A DNA stretch of 64,000 nucleotides from Metridium senile (lineage: Eukaryota > Cnidaria > Anthozoa > Actiniaria > Metridiidae): contig OX459101.1 in NCBI GenBank assembly GCA_949775045.1, positions 3,504,501 to 3,568,500 on the forward strand, given 5' to 3'. The notes beneath the pieces were generated by a model. It had not been told where the DNA came from. It saw nothing but the letters and a program-made list of their open reading frames with translations, and searched no databases. This document shows, in pieces, positions 12,259 to 22,604 of this stretch. Within the stretch, counting starts at the first letter, position 1, and every line of letters starts with the position of its first letter. The position numbers were made by a program, and so were the translations under genes.

Positions 12259-15200
12259 CAACAACAACAACAACAACAACAATAATAATAATAATAATAA
12301 TAATAAAGTCTATATTTAAAGAGGGTATGGCATGAAATAGTGTAAAACACTGATAAACTTGTGGCCCTCACTTACTTTTACTACATTTTATCACTATATA
12401 AGCAATACAGTGAACTCCATTTTTTTTCATGGTTTTTGACTTGCCTAACAATGATCTATAAATGACAGGATTTATAGAAAAATTCATTGAAAGAATCCAA
12501 GTATCCAGCACTACCTTAAAGATGAAATTTATACTTGAGTACTTCACAAGTGATACATGATGATAATTTTAAGTACTTATCTATTATTTTATTATATTGT
12601 GATAGTACAAAAGCAAGATCATCTGCTTCAATTATTCTTCGTGGTGCTAATGATTACATGTTGGATGAAATGGAGCGTTCCGTTCATGATGCTATCTGTG
12701 TCGTCAAACGTGTGTTGGAATCAAAGTCTCTTGTACCTGGTGGTGGTGCCGTAGAGGCGGCATTATCAATTTACCTGGAAAACTTTGCAACATCTTTAGT
12801 AAGTACTATCGATAATAAAGCAGGCAAAACATGAAGCAACGCAGGATAAGAGCGACTTCACTGAGCTGGCTGCCCAACTCAACTAGAAGGGGGGCTCCTT
12901 GGTTTTGGCTCTGCATTAATTATATATAGGGGTATACAGATACATGAGAAAAATATCATATGCCCTTGGCGGGAATATATATATAAGGATATAGTGTTAT
13001 GGGTAGTACCACTATAATTAAGCTTAGCATTATCCAGCTGAGACAAAGATGACATTATAGGTTATATATTTTATATAGAAAAGGTTATATAAAGTTGTGA
13101 ATCATCTGTGTACAAGTGGAAATTGATATCATAGCCTTGAACAATATCTCCAATTGGTGACGAATACAACTTGAAAAGAATAGGCCCAAGAATGGAGCCT
13201 TGTGGCACTCCACAGTCAAGGCTTTGAGAATTCTCGGTTTGCATGTGACGTCATCAAAACTCTAAAATCTAAACTATAAATCTCAGAAGGCTGGTCTTGT
13301 GATATTTTGTAGATGTGTTTAAAAGGTATTATTCCTGAAAGTTTGGTTGGTTTTTGTGCTTTCGTTCTGGAGATATAGTAATCGAAATTCACGTTACGCA
13401 ACATTGTCACACATTTTCTAGAGCCTTAAAAAGATGTAAATTAGCCACAAATGTCACCTTTTTTGGCTGGTACATCAATGTAATTGTTTGTTGTTTAAAC
13501 TTTTCACCTTTAAAGCATTTTGGTTTGAGTTAAATTGTAATTTCTACACCTGAACTTTTGTTCGCCATGTTGGTGTACACAAGCTGTACACAAACGTGGC
13601 GGCTCCATACATTCTTACCAAAACAATTGCATATGTAATTGTTCATATCTTGGCAGCAAAAACTTGGTTTGACTTGAATTTTTGCAAAATTACATAGTTT
13701 TACCCACTCTTTCACGTGAAAGTACTTTTGTTATGTTGAGATCTTTGAAACTGCCATTTTTGATGACGTAAATGCAAACCGAGAATTAGATTTACCACTA
13801 ATTTATCATCTCTAATCATCACTTGTCTCCAGGGATCAAGAGAACAACTGGCAATAGCTGAGTTTGCACATTCCCTACTAGTGATTCCTAAGATGCTGGC
13901 TGTTAATGCTGCCCAAGACTCCACAGACCTGGTTGCTAAGCTCAGAGCTTTCCATAATACATCACAAATCAATGCAGAAAGATCTCATCTAAAATGGTAT
14001 GTCACTGTTGTTAGGGGACCTTGTGAGAGGACAATAATCAACAAGTGATATATGCTAAAATATTTAATATAAGGGGTAGTGAGTGTGAGTGTGTCGAATA
14101 CTTAAACATTATCCACTGGCTAGGGAGATTTGGTAATGACTCCCTGTATTTCAATGTAAAACAATGATTTATGTACATTATTACATGATCACATCGGTTT
14201 TCACTGTTATTTGTAGGGCTTTATATCGCGTATTACCCCCATTTGAGGGCAATATCTATATATTGCCCTTGAATACTAATGTATATTGCCCTTGAATACC
14301 AATGACCTAATCCCTATATTATCCTTGTCATTTCCGTTCTTTTTTAACTTTATATGTAACGTTAAACTTAGAAATTTTCTAGTTGCGAACATTTAACAGA
14401 TAAAAAATCATCTGATAGAGTGACCCTTTCGAGGATCGAACCCCGAACCCTTTGCTTACAAATCCTAACCCTAACACTTTATGCTAACTGTCCGATCGAT
14501 GTCAGTTGGTGAGAAGAAAACGTATTCATTTGTTCGTTAAAGTTCATTAGTATTGTAGTGTACAACAAAACTAAAGTGACTGATTTGATTGAAGATGTTA
14601 ATATTTTTTTATTATTATTGCGGAGAAATAGTGAAGTAGTTCATCCATTTTTGACGCTGATTGAAGTTCACAGACGAATGATCGGTTGTTAAGCAAAACC
14701 ATAACGTAACTATGGACCAATTTTCTTCTTTTTTTGACAAAATCGTGGAAAGTGGATAGCAAACCTTAATATTTTAACTAAAACAAGTTGTTTGGTGTAT
14801 TTTAGGATGATTTGTGCAAAATTTGAAAAATAGCTAAAAAAGTCACTTAGGTCGTTTTCATTTTGACCCCTTCAATTGTGTATGATTATGATACAAACAC
14901 ACAAGCTAGTGGCGCAAAGGATCATGGATCAGTTCAGAAACTAAATGTGCATTCGGAATTGCTTTCTTGTTGTTTGATAAGTCAAAATAACATATTGGCA
15001 AGTGTAGCAATGTAGCCATGAAATCCCTGCGTTCTAAAAAAGTATACATGGGTAACCCAAAATCCCCTGCACTACTAGCTTGTAGGCTTTTCACTTCAAG
15101 GGTGACAAAGTTTCTCGGAAAGGGTGTATATAGTTGCATCAAAGTAAAGAGAAATATCAAACTAAAAGTGATTTGTTTTTATCAGGATTGGACTTGGTCT

Positions 15201-15396
15201 TGAGGATGGTACTGTCAGGGATAACAGAAAAGCTGGTGTCTTAGAGCCTGCTATTTGCAAGATAAAATGTTTAAAGTTTGCAACTGAAGCTGCTATTACA
15301 ATCCTGCGTATAGATGACATGATCAAACTTGCTCCAGAGAGAAAAGAGGAAAGTGGTTATCAACAAGCTTACCAATCAGGACAATTAAATGGCTGA
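7715..15396 (+). CDS. CCT1: T-complex protein 1 subunit alpha (CCT1), complete, 10 exons
   Basis: Exons: 7715-7799, 7869-7954, 8825-9051, 9743-10035, 10701-10827, 11308-11483, 11714-11837, 12606-12798, 13833-13996 and 15186-15396. They sum to 1686 nt (561 residues), with every phase consistent. The product is a subunit of the cytosolic TRiC/CCT group II chaperonin, which folds actin, tubulin and other clients using ATP. The sequence matches the alpha subunit closely: [36 protein letters not shown], the nucleotide-binding [30 protein letters not shown], and [17 protein letters not shown] near the second ATP site. Length equals the family norm of about 556. Introns carry Penelope, LINE, SINE and MITE fragments. 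I chose the start because it begins the conserved N-terminus ([13 protein letters not shown]) just after the promoter motif. Confidence 0.97.
9515..9563. repeat. Short palindrome in CCT1 intron 3
   Basis: GAACTTGACAGTGATAA and its exact complement TTATCACTGTCAAGTTC flank a 15-nt loop. It is probably the remnant of a larger inverted-repeat element. Confidence 0.6.
10370..10570 (-). mobile_element. 3' fragment of a Penelope-like retroelement
   Basis: On the minus strand, about 10569-10497 encodes [16 protein letters not shown]...RSKLF followed by a stop. That is the typical C-terminal end of the GIY-YIG domain in Penelope-like elements. Downstream, at about 10405-10374, lies a hairpin followed by GAAATGAC, like the hammerhead-type 3' motifs of these elements. 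It is truncated and sits in CCT1 intron 4. Confidence 0.6.
10919..11129. mobile_element. 211-bp MITE with TTACAGTGCGGACACTCC termini
   Basis: TTACAGTGCGGACACTCCAA at 10919 is mirrored by the complement ending at 11129. The internal AGGGACCACTT / AAGTGGTCCC extends the terminal repeat to over 30 bp. There is no ORF. It lies in CCT1 intron 5. Confidence 0.8.
11563..11660 (+). repeat. Hammerhead-like dispersed repeat, CTGACGA copy
   Basis: 11563-11592 reads CTGACGA, then GGGC-TAAG-GCTC (a possible stem II), then GAAA-TGTC. It is followed by the family tail TTTACGGTGTTACAAATTTTATTATATTACC and CAACGCAGCCTATACTAG. The order CUGANGA - stem - GAAA - very short stem III - GUC fits the hammerhead variants reported with Penelope-like elements. 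This is the only copy here with the canonical U in CUGA. Confidence 0.55.
11938..11954 (+). repeat. Poly-A run in CCT1 intron 7
   Basis: A run of adenines follows AGTGCCATGGTTAA. It may mark the end of a retroposed sequence or be a simple slippage tract. Confidence 0.7.
12226..12306. repeat. Compound AAT/AAC trinucleotide microsatellite
   Basis: (AAT)n followed by (AAC)n and again (AAT)n, in CCT1 intron 7. The central AAC block flanked by AAT blocks suggests an internal point mutation that then spread by slippage. Confidence 0.95.
13071..13217 (-). pseudogene. Non-LTR retrotransposon reverse-transcriptase fragment
   Basis: The minus strand encodes [18 protein letters not shown], then [18 protein letters not shown], then [10 protein letters not shown] before a stop. 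The GVPQGSxLGPxLF motif and the [F/Y]xDD-type catalytic box (here YTDD, more usually YADD) identify a CR1/L2-like LINE RT. Both flanks are degenerate. It is a dead insertion in CCT1 intron 8. Confidence 0.85.
13229..13787. mobile_element. 559-bp inverted-repeat element in CCT1 intron 8
   Basis: AATTCTCGGTTTGCATGTGA...CGTCATC at the left is mirrored by TTTTGATGACGTAAATGCAAACCGAGAATT at the right (about 30-bp TIR, a few mismatches). The interior has no recognisable protein. It abuts the LINE fragment, so one probably inserted next to the other. Confidence 0.7.
14415..14500 (-). mobile_element. tRNA-related SINE fragment
   Basis: On the minus strand GGACAGTTAGCATAAAGTG (A-box-like) is followed by GGGTTCGATCCTC (B box). 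Folding as a real tRNA is not supported, because acceptor-stem pairing is not evident. It lies in CCT1 intron 9. Confidence 0.5.
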
Positions 15397-15474
15397 TAGA
15401 TCCTTTGAATTATTAGTAGGCTATGAAAGAGTGTAATGGTTGTAATGATTATGAACCAATCTATTTAACACCAT

Positions 15475-15480
15475 AATAAA
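15475..15480 (+). terminator. Poly(A) signal of CCT1
   Basis: AATAAA lies 79 nt after the CCT1 stop codon, a usual spacing for the end of the transcript. Confidence 0.6.
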
Positions 15481-15639
15481 CAGTTGTAGTGTGGTTTATT
15501 GAAAACATTGAATTAAAGTTTGACAAACTATCAGTGATTCTCTCTTGTTATTAGTATTATTTATGTCAAAAAATTCAAACCAAAACTATACTAGCTTATA
15601 TATAGTTATTTCCAACGTTAATAGATAAGTATACTACCA

Positions 15640-15957
15640 CAGGTAACCCAAGCTCCATCTCTTACTTTATAAGAGAATTATAGTTGGACTATTATAATAT
15701 AATAGAAATTCAATAAAAAATCTCAGTGTAATTTTTAGTTATATTATTGTGTGAGAATTAATTTTTCAAATCACCTTATTCACCGACTCTAAATAATCAG
15801 TGCTTCAAGTCTTCTCAGACAATTGAATAATGGCTGAAAATGTTACTGAGAGTGTTTTGAATTATATTGATATTTTTAATTGAAAAACGTCAAAAAAGAA
15901 ACATGGTCCTATATTCCCTCAAATCAAAATAGATAGTGAGCCTGGGATACTACTGGT
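15640..15957. mobile_element. Diverged short relative of the CAGGTAGCCCAAGCTC element
   Basis: CCACAGGTAACCCAAGCTCC at the left and ATAGTGAGCCTGGGATACTACTGG at the right match the ends of the 3498-5068 element with several substitutions. The roughly 320-bp interior is AT-rich and non-coding. Confidence 0.6.
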
Positions 15958-16254
15958 AAAAATGTTCAAATAGTAATAAGCTGAAACAACTTAGAGTGAA
16001 GTAATTTAACCTTTGAAATAGATATTAGACTAATCGGCACCTTGGCAGTCTCTAATTCCATTGTTTTCTTTTGTGTCTATTACACCTTGATAGGAAATCA
16101 TATGATTTCAAGTTCCATTTAATAATATACATGAAAAAATTTCTCGATTCTGAAGAAAGTGACATTGAACATGTGACAATATAATTTATTCAACAAACCA
16201 TAGTTTTACACTTGCGAACATTTAGAAATTCGGCTGAAAAGGCATATTTTATTT

Positions 16255-16330
16255 ATTATATTTTATATTTATTTATTTATTTATTTATTTATGTATGTAT
16301 TTATTTATTTATTTTATTATTATTATTTTT
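16255..16330. repeat. ATTT microsatellite
   Basis: Repeated TTTA units run into a poly-T stretch, in the interval between CCT1 and the GTSF1-like gene. Confidence 0.9.
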
Positions 16331-16403
16331 TTTTTACTGATTTCCTTTTTTCTGCACTAATTTCCTTTTTTCTGCACCGTATTTCCTTAAAACAGCATTT
16401 TTT

Positions 16404-16600
16404 CATGTACACCTACTTGCAAGAACGTTGTCATACCAAAAAAGAACATTTGTATTTAGTGTGTGTTAGGAATAAGTTAACAGTACAAAAGAAAGAGTTC
16501 AGCTTCAGTGATCATCTTTTGTATTTTTAATTTATTCCTAAAACACTAAATACAAATGTTCTTTTTTCCTATAACAACGTTCTTGCAAGTAGGTGTATGT
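16404..16600. mobile_element. 197-bp MITE-like inverted repeat
   Basis: CATGTACACCTACTTGCAAG at the left is mirrored by CTTGCAAGTAGGTGTATG at the right, and the arms continue through AAAAAAGAACATTTGTATTT. There is no ORF. It lies about 200 bp upstream of the GTSF1-like start codon. Confidence 0.75.
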
Positions 16601-16803
16601 TATTACACGGGTTAAATGTCTTCAATCTACTTAGAAACTATTAAACTACAGGCTGGCCATGGGATTTGTTATTAGTGAGTTCAAGTTTGTGGCGGGTTCC
16701 CTGTGTAGAGTAACACGGATGGGGGTCTAGGTACTAGCTGTAATGTGTGAGAAGATATAATCAACCGCAAAGGCCGTGTGTTTAGTGTGTTTATAATATA
16801 TAA

Positions 16804-19800
16804 ATGGCTTGGTCAGCGCCAACAGAATGGGAGCGATGGAATCCTGACCAGCTTCTAGAATGTCCTTACGATCCGGTTCATAGAATTCCCGCAAAGAGAT
16901 ATCAATATCATATAATAAAATGTAGAGAGGTACGTAAGTCAAAATTTTACAACTGATACATGTGATCTATTGGAAAGAGATAGTGTTACATATATTTGAT
17001 AAAGTTATGTCCTTATAATATTGCCCTTTTAATAATGCTTTATTAATGTATTAGTCTGATTGTTATTGCCGGTACAGACAGCACGGTTGTTGCTCATTCA
17101 TTAGAACTATTATAGCAACATCCAGAGAAAGACCAAGTGTCATATACCCTTTAAATGCTTTATCAATGCATAAGTCTGATTGTTACAGCCTGTACAGACA
17201 GCAATGCAAGGTTGATATTCATTCATTACTATTATAGCAACATCCTGAAAAAGATTATGTATCTTGCCCTTTTAATGCTAAACATGTGATGCTGAGGACT
17301 GATTTACGACAGCATATAACAAGATGTTCTGATAAGGTAATTCATTGTTATCTACAACATTTATTACTGGTTTGCCTGTATACATAAATTTAGCTTGTTT
17401 AGTTTAAAATTAATGAATGTTTATGGTTTTCAGTTGATATATAAATATAAAATAAAAGGAAAAGTACTATTATTTAGCATCGGCAGTTCCTTCAGCTTGA
17501 AGTAAGCTGGTCTCCCAGGAAGCCGACAGGGTGATCTCTTCCCCCTCTCTCCACCAATGCTCCGTTTTACGGGTATTTAAAGCTACATAAAGCTACACTG
17601 ATTGGAAAGAAGTCGAAACAAGTGTGAGGCCACTGGGGAACGAACTTGTGCCTCTTGCTCCGAAAGCTGCGCATTAACCAACTAAACTACACTTGTTCCT
17701 TATATATTTCTTAATTTTAAATTGACTGGTTCTTCTAAAAAAAGTTATTGTTAACATTTATTGTTTGTTCCAGGGAGAAATTCAGCCATATTCCAAAGGT
17801 AAAGTGTGGTGTTATCACATGATTAACAACAGTGTAGTTTATTGTGACAGTATGTGTTTGTTTATTAGGTACTGAAAAAGATAGTGAAGGGTTTTACTTC
17901 AAAGGAGACACATCTGTACCATGTTACAGACGAGAAGAACTTTCCATACCACCTGAAGATGAATGGGATAGAGGTACAGTTAACTCCTTAACCCATCCCA
18001 CCCCCTCCCAGTGGGAAGAACAACCCCACCACCACCTTAGAAAACAGCCTGAAACACCCTACCCTACCCCAGCCAGGAGGTCTCAATTGATTACAGATAG
18101 GGGTAACCCACCCTACCCCCATCAGGAGGACAAAACTGATTACAAATAGGGTTAACCCACACTACCCTAGCCAGGAGGACAAAATTGGTTACAAATAGGG
18201 GTAACCCACCCTAACCCAGCCAGGAGGACAAAACTGATAAAATTTACAAATAGGGGTAACCCTCCCTACTCTTGCCAGGAGGACAAAATTGATTACAAAT
18301 AGAGTTAACCCACCCTACCCCCGCCAGGAGGACAAAATTGGTTACAAATAGGGGTAACCCACCCTACCCCCACCAAGGAGGACAAAACTGATTACAAATA
18401 GGGGTAACCCACCCTACCCTTGCCAGGAGGACAAAATTGGTTACAATTCTTGCAATAATTAAGGAAATTATAGTGCATTCATATGCTAAGTGTTTATTTA
18501 TGATTTGTAGATGATGATGAAACATCAACACAACAGAATTTATGTGAATATTATAAGCAACAAAAAGTATCCACAATGCCTGTAGTCAGTAATAACCATG
18601 GAATTCAAGATATTTTAAGGTATGTGTATGTTGCCATGGACAATTGATATTTTTCTCCTGTATCCTTGTTATCATACAAGTTTACAGCCCGAGGCGCAAA
18701 AGTATGACCACTTTTAATATATTTGCATACTTCTATGCACAGACTTTATGCTGCGAAACAAGTTTTTACACGCCTTATTCGGTAAAATCAGACAAATGTG
18801 TCTGTTTAAAGTACAAACTCCCGTGCATAGAAGTATGCAAATACATTAAATGTGGTCATACTTTTGCGCCTCGCTCTGTAATTACTAGTGTTGTTTTACA
18901 TAAAGTTGATATCCATTGAAGAAATAGAAAATGAGGCAGCATGCTCTATCAAGTTAAGATTCCCAAGTGTGCTATAACTAGATAGAGCACTGTTGCCAAG
19001 TTTTCTATTTCTTTTATAAAATATCCAGTAGATAAAATCAAATAAATTGACGCTACATGCTTTGTTGAGTTATAGAGAACGCTTCTCAGCCAATAAGCGT
19101 GCAATTTTAAATTAAAAATTTTATAATGTAGTTTGCAGCATGATGAAAGAGAGAGATTCAAGAACAATATGAGAAACAATGCTGTCCAGCAGTCTAGTGG
19201 TAACCATGGCAATAGTCACTATAGCAACTATTCAAATCATCAATACAGGACTGTTGCACCTACACAACCATCATTCAATTTAAATGCATCACCAGGAAGA
19301 GCCATACATGGGCTACCCTTAGCTCACAATAGTAGTCACACATCACCAGGAAGAGCCATGCATGGGCTACCCTTAACTCACTATGGTGGTAACAGATCAC
19401 CAGGAAGAGCCATGCACGAGCCATCTATAACTCACAATAGTAGTCACACATCACCAGGAAGAGCCATACATGGGGTACCCTTAACTCACTATGGTGGTAA
19501 CATATCACCAGGCAGAGCCATGCACGAGCCATCTATAACTCACAATAGTAGTCACACATCACCAGGCAGAGCCATACACGAGCCTTCCTTAGCTCACAAT
19601 AGTAGTCACACCTCACCAGGCAGAGCCATACACGAGCCATCCTTAGCTCACAATGGTAGTCACACATCACCAGGCAGAGCCGTACACGAGCCATTAACTC
19701 ACAATGGTAGTCACACATTTCAAGGTAGAGCCATACACGAGCCATCTATAACTCACAATAGTAGTCACACATCACCAGGCAGAGCCATACACGAGCCATC

Positions 19801-20917
19801 CTCATTAACTCACTATGGTAGTCACACATTTCGAGGCGCTGGTAGAGCACAACTAGCAGAAGAAGCCAGGAGAACACAATTTGGGATTACACCACTACCA
19901 GGTAATGATTTAAACTACTAAATGATTGACAGCTGGTGATTTATAAACTACTAAATGATTGACAGCTGGTGATTTATAAACTACTAAATGATTGACAGCT
20001 GGTGATTTATAAACTACTAAATGGTTGACAGATGATGATTTATAAACTACTAAATGGTTGACAGGTAATGATTTAAAAACTACTAAATGATCGACAGCTG
20101 GTGATTTATAAACTACTAAATGATTGACAGCTGGTGATTTATAAACTACTAAATGGTTGACAGATGATGATTTATAAACTACTAAATGGTTGACAGGTAA
20201 TGATTTAAAAACTACTAAATGATTGACAGCTGGTGATTTATAAACTACTAAATGGTTGACAGATGATGATTTATAAACTACTAAATGGTTGACAGGTAAT
20301 GATTTAAACTACTAAATGATTGACAGCTGGTGATTTATAAACTACTAAATGGTTGACAGATGATGATTTATAAACTACTAAATGGTTGACAGGTAATGAT
20401 TTAAACTACTAAATGATTGACAGCTGGTGATTTATAAACTACTAAATGATTGACAGATGATGATTTATAAACTACTAAATGGTTGACAGGTAATGATTTA
20501 AACTACTAAATGATTGACAGCTGGTGATTTATAAACTACTAAATGATTGACAGATGATGATTTATAAACTACTAAATGATTGACAGATGATGATTTATAA
20601 ATAGAAAATGATAGATGATTGACAGATGATTTTCAAGCATGACTAATAAATAACCGAACGGTGATGGTTTATAGATGATTGACAGATGATTTACAAGCAT
20701 GACTAATAAATAATCGAACAGTGATGGTTTATAGATGATTGACAGATGATTTATAAGCATGACTAATAAATAACCGAGCGGTGATGGTTTATAGATGATT
20801 GACAGATTATTTATAAGCATGACTAATAAACAACCGAACAGCGATGGTTTATAAATGATTGACAGGATTCAATCTTTTTCAGGTTCTGTTGGAAGAGGAA
20901 GAGGAAGGGCTTGGTGA
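16804..20917 (+). CDS. GTSF1: GTSF1-like CHHC zinc-finger protein with repeat tail, 7 exons
   Basis: Exons: 16804-16929, 17238-17336, 17774-17798, 17869-17973, 18511-18619, 19132-19901 and 20883-20917. They give 1269 nt (422 residues) with all phases consistent. Two CHHC fingers have identical CX5HX9HX3C spacing: Cys20-His26-His36-Cys40 and Cys52-His58-His68-Cys72. A PPEDEWDR segment near residue 116 matches the conserved Trp-containing acidic region of GTSF1 proteins. Known members are about 165 residues and stimulate PIWI slicing and piRNA silencing. This one adds about 255 residues: ten 18-residue SPGRAxHEPS-type repeats and a GRGRGRAW end suited to arginine methylation and Tudor binding (inference). 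Exon 3 is 25 nt and exon 7 is 35 nt. A germline role is expected from the family and not shown here. Confidence 0.92.
17019..17237 (+). repeat. Tandem partial duplications of GTSF1 exon 2 and its 3' splice site
   Basis: A unit of about 120 bp recurs upstream of the true exon. It includes ATTAGTCTGATTGTTA..., the acceptor ATTATAG and the exon start CAACATCC. At 17107 a pseudo-exon CAACATCCAGAGAAAGACCA follows an intact TTATAG acceptor but loses the Cys codon of the finger. A third, shorter copy begins near 17019. Confidence 0.75.
17490..17700 (-). mobile_element. tRNA-derived SINE in GTSF1 intron 2
   Basis: The minus strand carries TAGTTTAGTTGGTTAATGCG (A box) and, about 30 nt on, AAGTTCGTTCCCCAG (B box). 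A pyrimidine- and purine-rich body follows. This is a typical tRNA-like SINE head. Confidence 0.6.
18020..18445. repeat. 49-bp minisatellite in GTSF1 intron 4
   Basis: About eight copies of a unit containing GCCAGGAGGACAAAA, TTGGTTACAAATAGGGG and TAACCCACCCTACCC. The array starts within about 50 nt of the exon 4 donor. Confidence 0.9.
18682..18881. mobile_element. 200-bp MITE, TTACAG...GCAAAAGTATG family
   Basis: TTACAGCCCGAGGCGCAAAA at 18682 is mirrored by the end at 18881. The family is shared with 39086-39273, which has the same AAAAGTATGG and ATTCGCATACTTCT blocks. It lies in GTSF1 intron 5. Confidence 0.8.
18925..19010. repeat. Small imperfect palindrome in GTSF1 intron 5
   Basis: AAATAGAAAA...GGCAGCATGCTCTATC is mirrored by GATAGAGCACTGTTGCC...TTTTCTATTT. 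It is a short fold-back about 120 nt before exon 6. Confidence 0.6.
19283..19830 (+). repeat. In-frame 54-bp coding repeat (10 x 18 residues)
   Basis: Within exon 6 of the GTSF1-like gene, the units translate as variants of SPGRAIHEPSLTHNSSHT. There are ten GRA[I/M/V]H cores, and the frame is kept in every copy although a few units are shorter or longer by whole codons. The pattern suggests selection on the peptide with ongoing unequal exchange. Confidence 0.9.
19896..20870 (+). repeat. 34-bp then about 60-bp minisatellite filling GTSF1 intron 6
   Basis: The first unit overlaps the exon 6 donor (CCAG|GTAATGATTT). Copies carry CAGGTAATG, CAGCTGGTG or CAGATGATG followed by ATTTATAAACTACTAAATG. 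From about 20620 the unit changes to about 60 bp (ATAGATGATTGACAGATG...ACTAATAAATAACCGA), four copies. Nearly the whole intron is satellite. Confidence 0.92.
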
Positions 20918-20998
20918 TATTTATTGATATCGTTTTGTTTATTGTGATGAAGCCTACAATCTGTGTCACTGGACCCCCAGCAGACTAGCAATGGTATA

Positions 20999-21195
20999 TA
21001 AAGGCCCGGGCAAACGGCTTCAACATTTGCTTCAACATTGGTTCGATTTTGTTAAACGCTGTAGAATGGTTGTTGTTGGGATAAACGGTTTCAATGGCAA
21101 TGTTGAAATGGGTTGGTAGACGGCTTCAACATGGTCATTCAACAAAATCGAACTGATGTTGAAGCAAATGTTGAAGCCGTTTGCCAGGGCCTTTA
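20999..21195. mobile_element. 197-bp MITE in the 3' region of the GTSF1-like gene
   Basis: TAAAGGCCCGGGCAAACGGC at the left is mirrored by GCCGTTTGCCAGGGCCTTTA at the right. The repeated CTTCAACATTTG extends the arms to about 40 bp. A candidate AATAAA for the host gene lies just after it at 21232-21237. Confidence 0.85.
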
Positions 21196-21231
21196 TGAGA
21201 TTTCTACATATATGACTCATAAATAAAGAAG

Positions 21232-21237
21232 TTTATA
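21232..21237 (+). terminator. Candidate poly(A) signal of the GTSF1-like gene
   Basis: AATAAA occurs 315 nt after the stop codon, just beyond the MITE. No earlier AATAAA was seen. Confidence 0.35.
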
Positions 21238-21239
21238 GC

Positions 21240-21985
21240 ATCACAACTATTATTGTTTTTGTTCATTGATATGAAGGTCAAAATCGATGACATTAAAAGT
21301 TACAATGTTGTTGAACAGGTCTGTCAAATTGTGTTTTTTTTACAGAGTAAGATAGTAGAAAATCGTCTCAACAAAGCACCCTGGGCCTTAATTATATCCT
21401 TACTTCATTTCGCGCATCCCTAAAGTCCCATATTTCATATTAGAGTATAAAAACATCGATCGTACATCACCTTCCTAACAAAAATATAACCCCTCCCTCT
21501 CCTCCCATTCCAAAAATTTGCAAGTACAGAGGAGGGGAGGTAGAGGGAATTCGAAAGTACTATAATTCTTCGTTTTCACGAGACGTCGTCAATTTTTTTG
21601 TTTCGGAAATATTAGTTATATTTACTTCTGGCAGTAATACTCTTTAGAGCTCCCCTAAACGAACATTTGTGCTAAATCTTGTGTCTTTGCTGTGTTTGGT
21701 TTCGAAATATAAGCGAGACAATTTGTGTCACGCAACTCTAGTCACGCATCTTTCACGTAGTCGAAAATCAAGCTAGATTCATGTCAGTTTAGTATTTATC
21801 GATGTTTGATTGAACTCAAAACCTTAGAATTATCATTAGAAAGCTAAATTACTGGCATTGTTGCCGTAAATTTAAGGAATTTTGGGAGTTTGGGTTTTGG
21901 CCGCCATACAATTAGTCCATTTAGGCTCAAATTTGAGCAAATCATAAATTGGTCATCTGGCTTTAAGTTAATGTGGCCTAGATTG
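21240..21985. other. Intergenic; nothing recognised
   Basis: AT-rich sequence with no plausible exon, tRNA-like box or clear inverted repeat. Confidence 0.5.
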
Positions 21986-22136
21986 TAGCCTCCTCCGCAG
22001 GCATCTCTTAGGCAGAAAAAACGAAGAAAAAGAAAAAAACACTTCGCGGGCTTCGTCGTCCTCAAATTTTCAACACAGGAACCCCAAAATCACGAAAATC
22101 ACTCTCGGACTCAGGAGTTGCCTGCGGAGGAGGCTA
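21986..22136. mobile_element. 151-bp MITE with 9-bp target duplication
   Basis: TAGCCTCCTCCGCAGGCA at 21986 is mirrored by TGCCTGCGGAGGAGGCTA ending at 22136. CCTAGATTG occurs immediately on both sides (21977-21985 and 22137-22145). A 9-bp duplication is typical of Mutator-like elements. Confidence 0.85.
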
Positions 22137-22444
22137 CCTAGATTGCTATTTGTATCGCAGAAAAGATCTGGTTAATGATATAATCGACACAACCGGAAAT
22201 GCTTTTGCCATACATTTCTTACTTAAAAATGTTTAGTGTCTTTTGTAATAGCTTGACTATAACTCTGCTAATATTCATTCTTCTGAACTCATATTTGCTA
22301 ACACTGCTATATAAAGTATGTGCTTCATGAATTCAATGATTGTTTACAGTTTAAGCTACAATTTAAGGACTTTCAATAAGATCACGTGATCGGTGAAAAC
22401 CAAGACTCTATACTCAGTATCTCTCTTAGTCTAACTCTTTTACT

Positions 22445-22530
22445 CCGACGAAGGACTAAAGCTCGAAACGTCAGTAAAGTCAACATTTTTTATGTTGTTA
22501 CAAATTTCATCATATTACCTAATATTACCA
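22445..22530 (+). repeat. Hammerhead-like dispersed repeat, partial copy
   Basis: CCGACGAAGGACTAAAGCTC then GAAACGTCAG, followed by the family tail ending ATTTCATCATATTACC. The core has CCGACGA in place of CUGACGA. Confidence 0.55.
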
Positions 22531-22537
22531 ACAGGCA

Positions 22538-22604
22538 AGCCTGAGAAAACCTATAGTAACGCGGAGGGCAAGAGGAGTGAAAGAACGTCTGTTTTCTCAG
22601 GCTA
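22538..22604. repeat. Small AGCCTGAGAAAAC inverted repeat
   Basis: AGCCTGAGAAAAC is mirrored by GTTTTCTCAGGCT about 67 bp on. It is a miniature fold-back element. Confidence 0.6.

Noticed and set aside
12156..12371. 71-codon ORF with long Tyr and Cys runs
   Set aside because: It is the antisense reading of the AAT/AAC microsatellite in a CCT1 intron.
14463..14478. Telomere-like CCTAACCCTAAC
   Set aside because: Only about two units, inside a SINE-like sequence.
19533..19745. 70-codon minus-strand ORF with repeats
   Set aside because: It is the antisense of the GTSF1 coding repeat.
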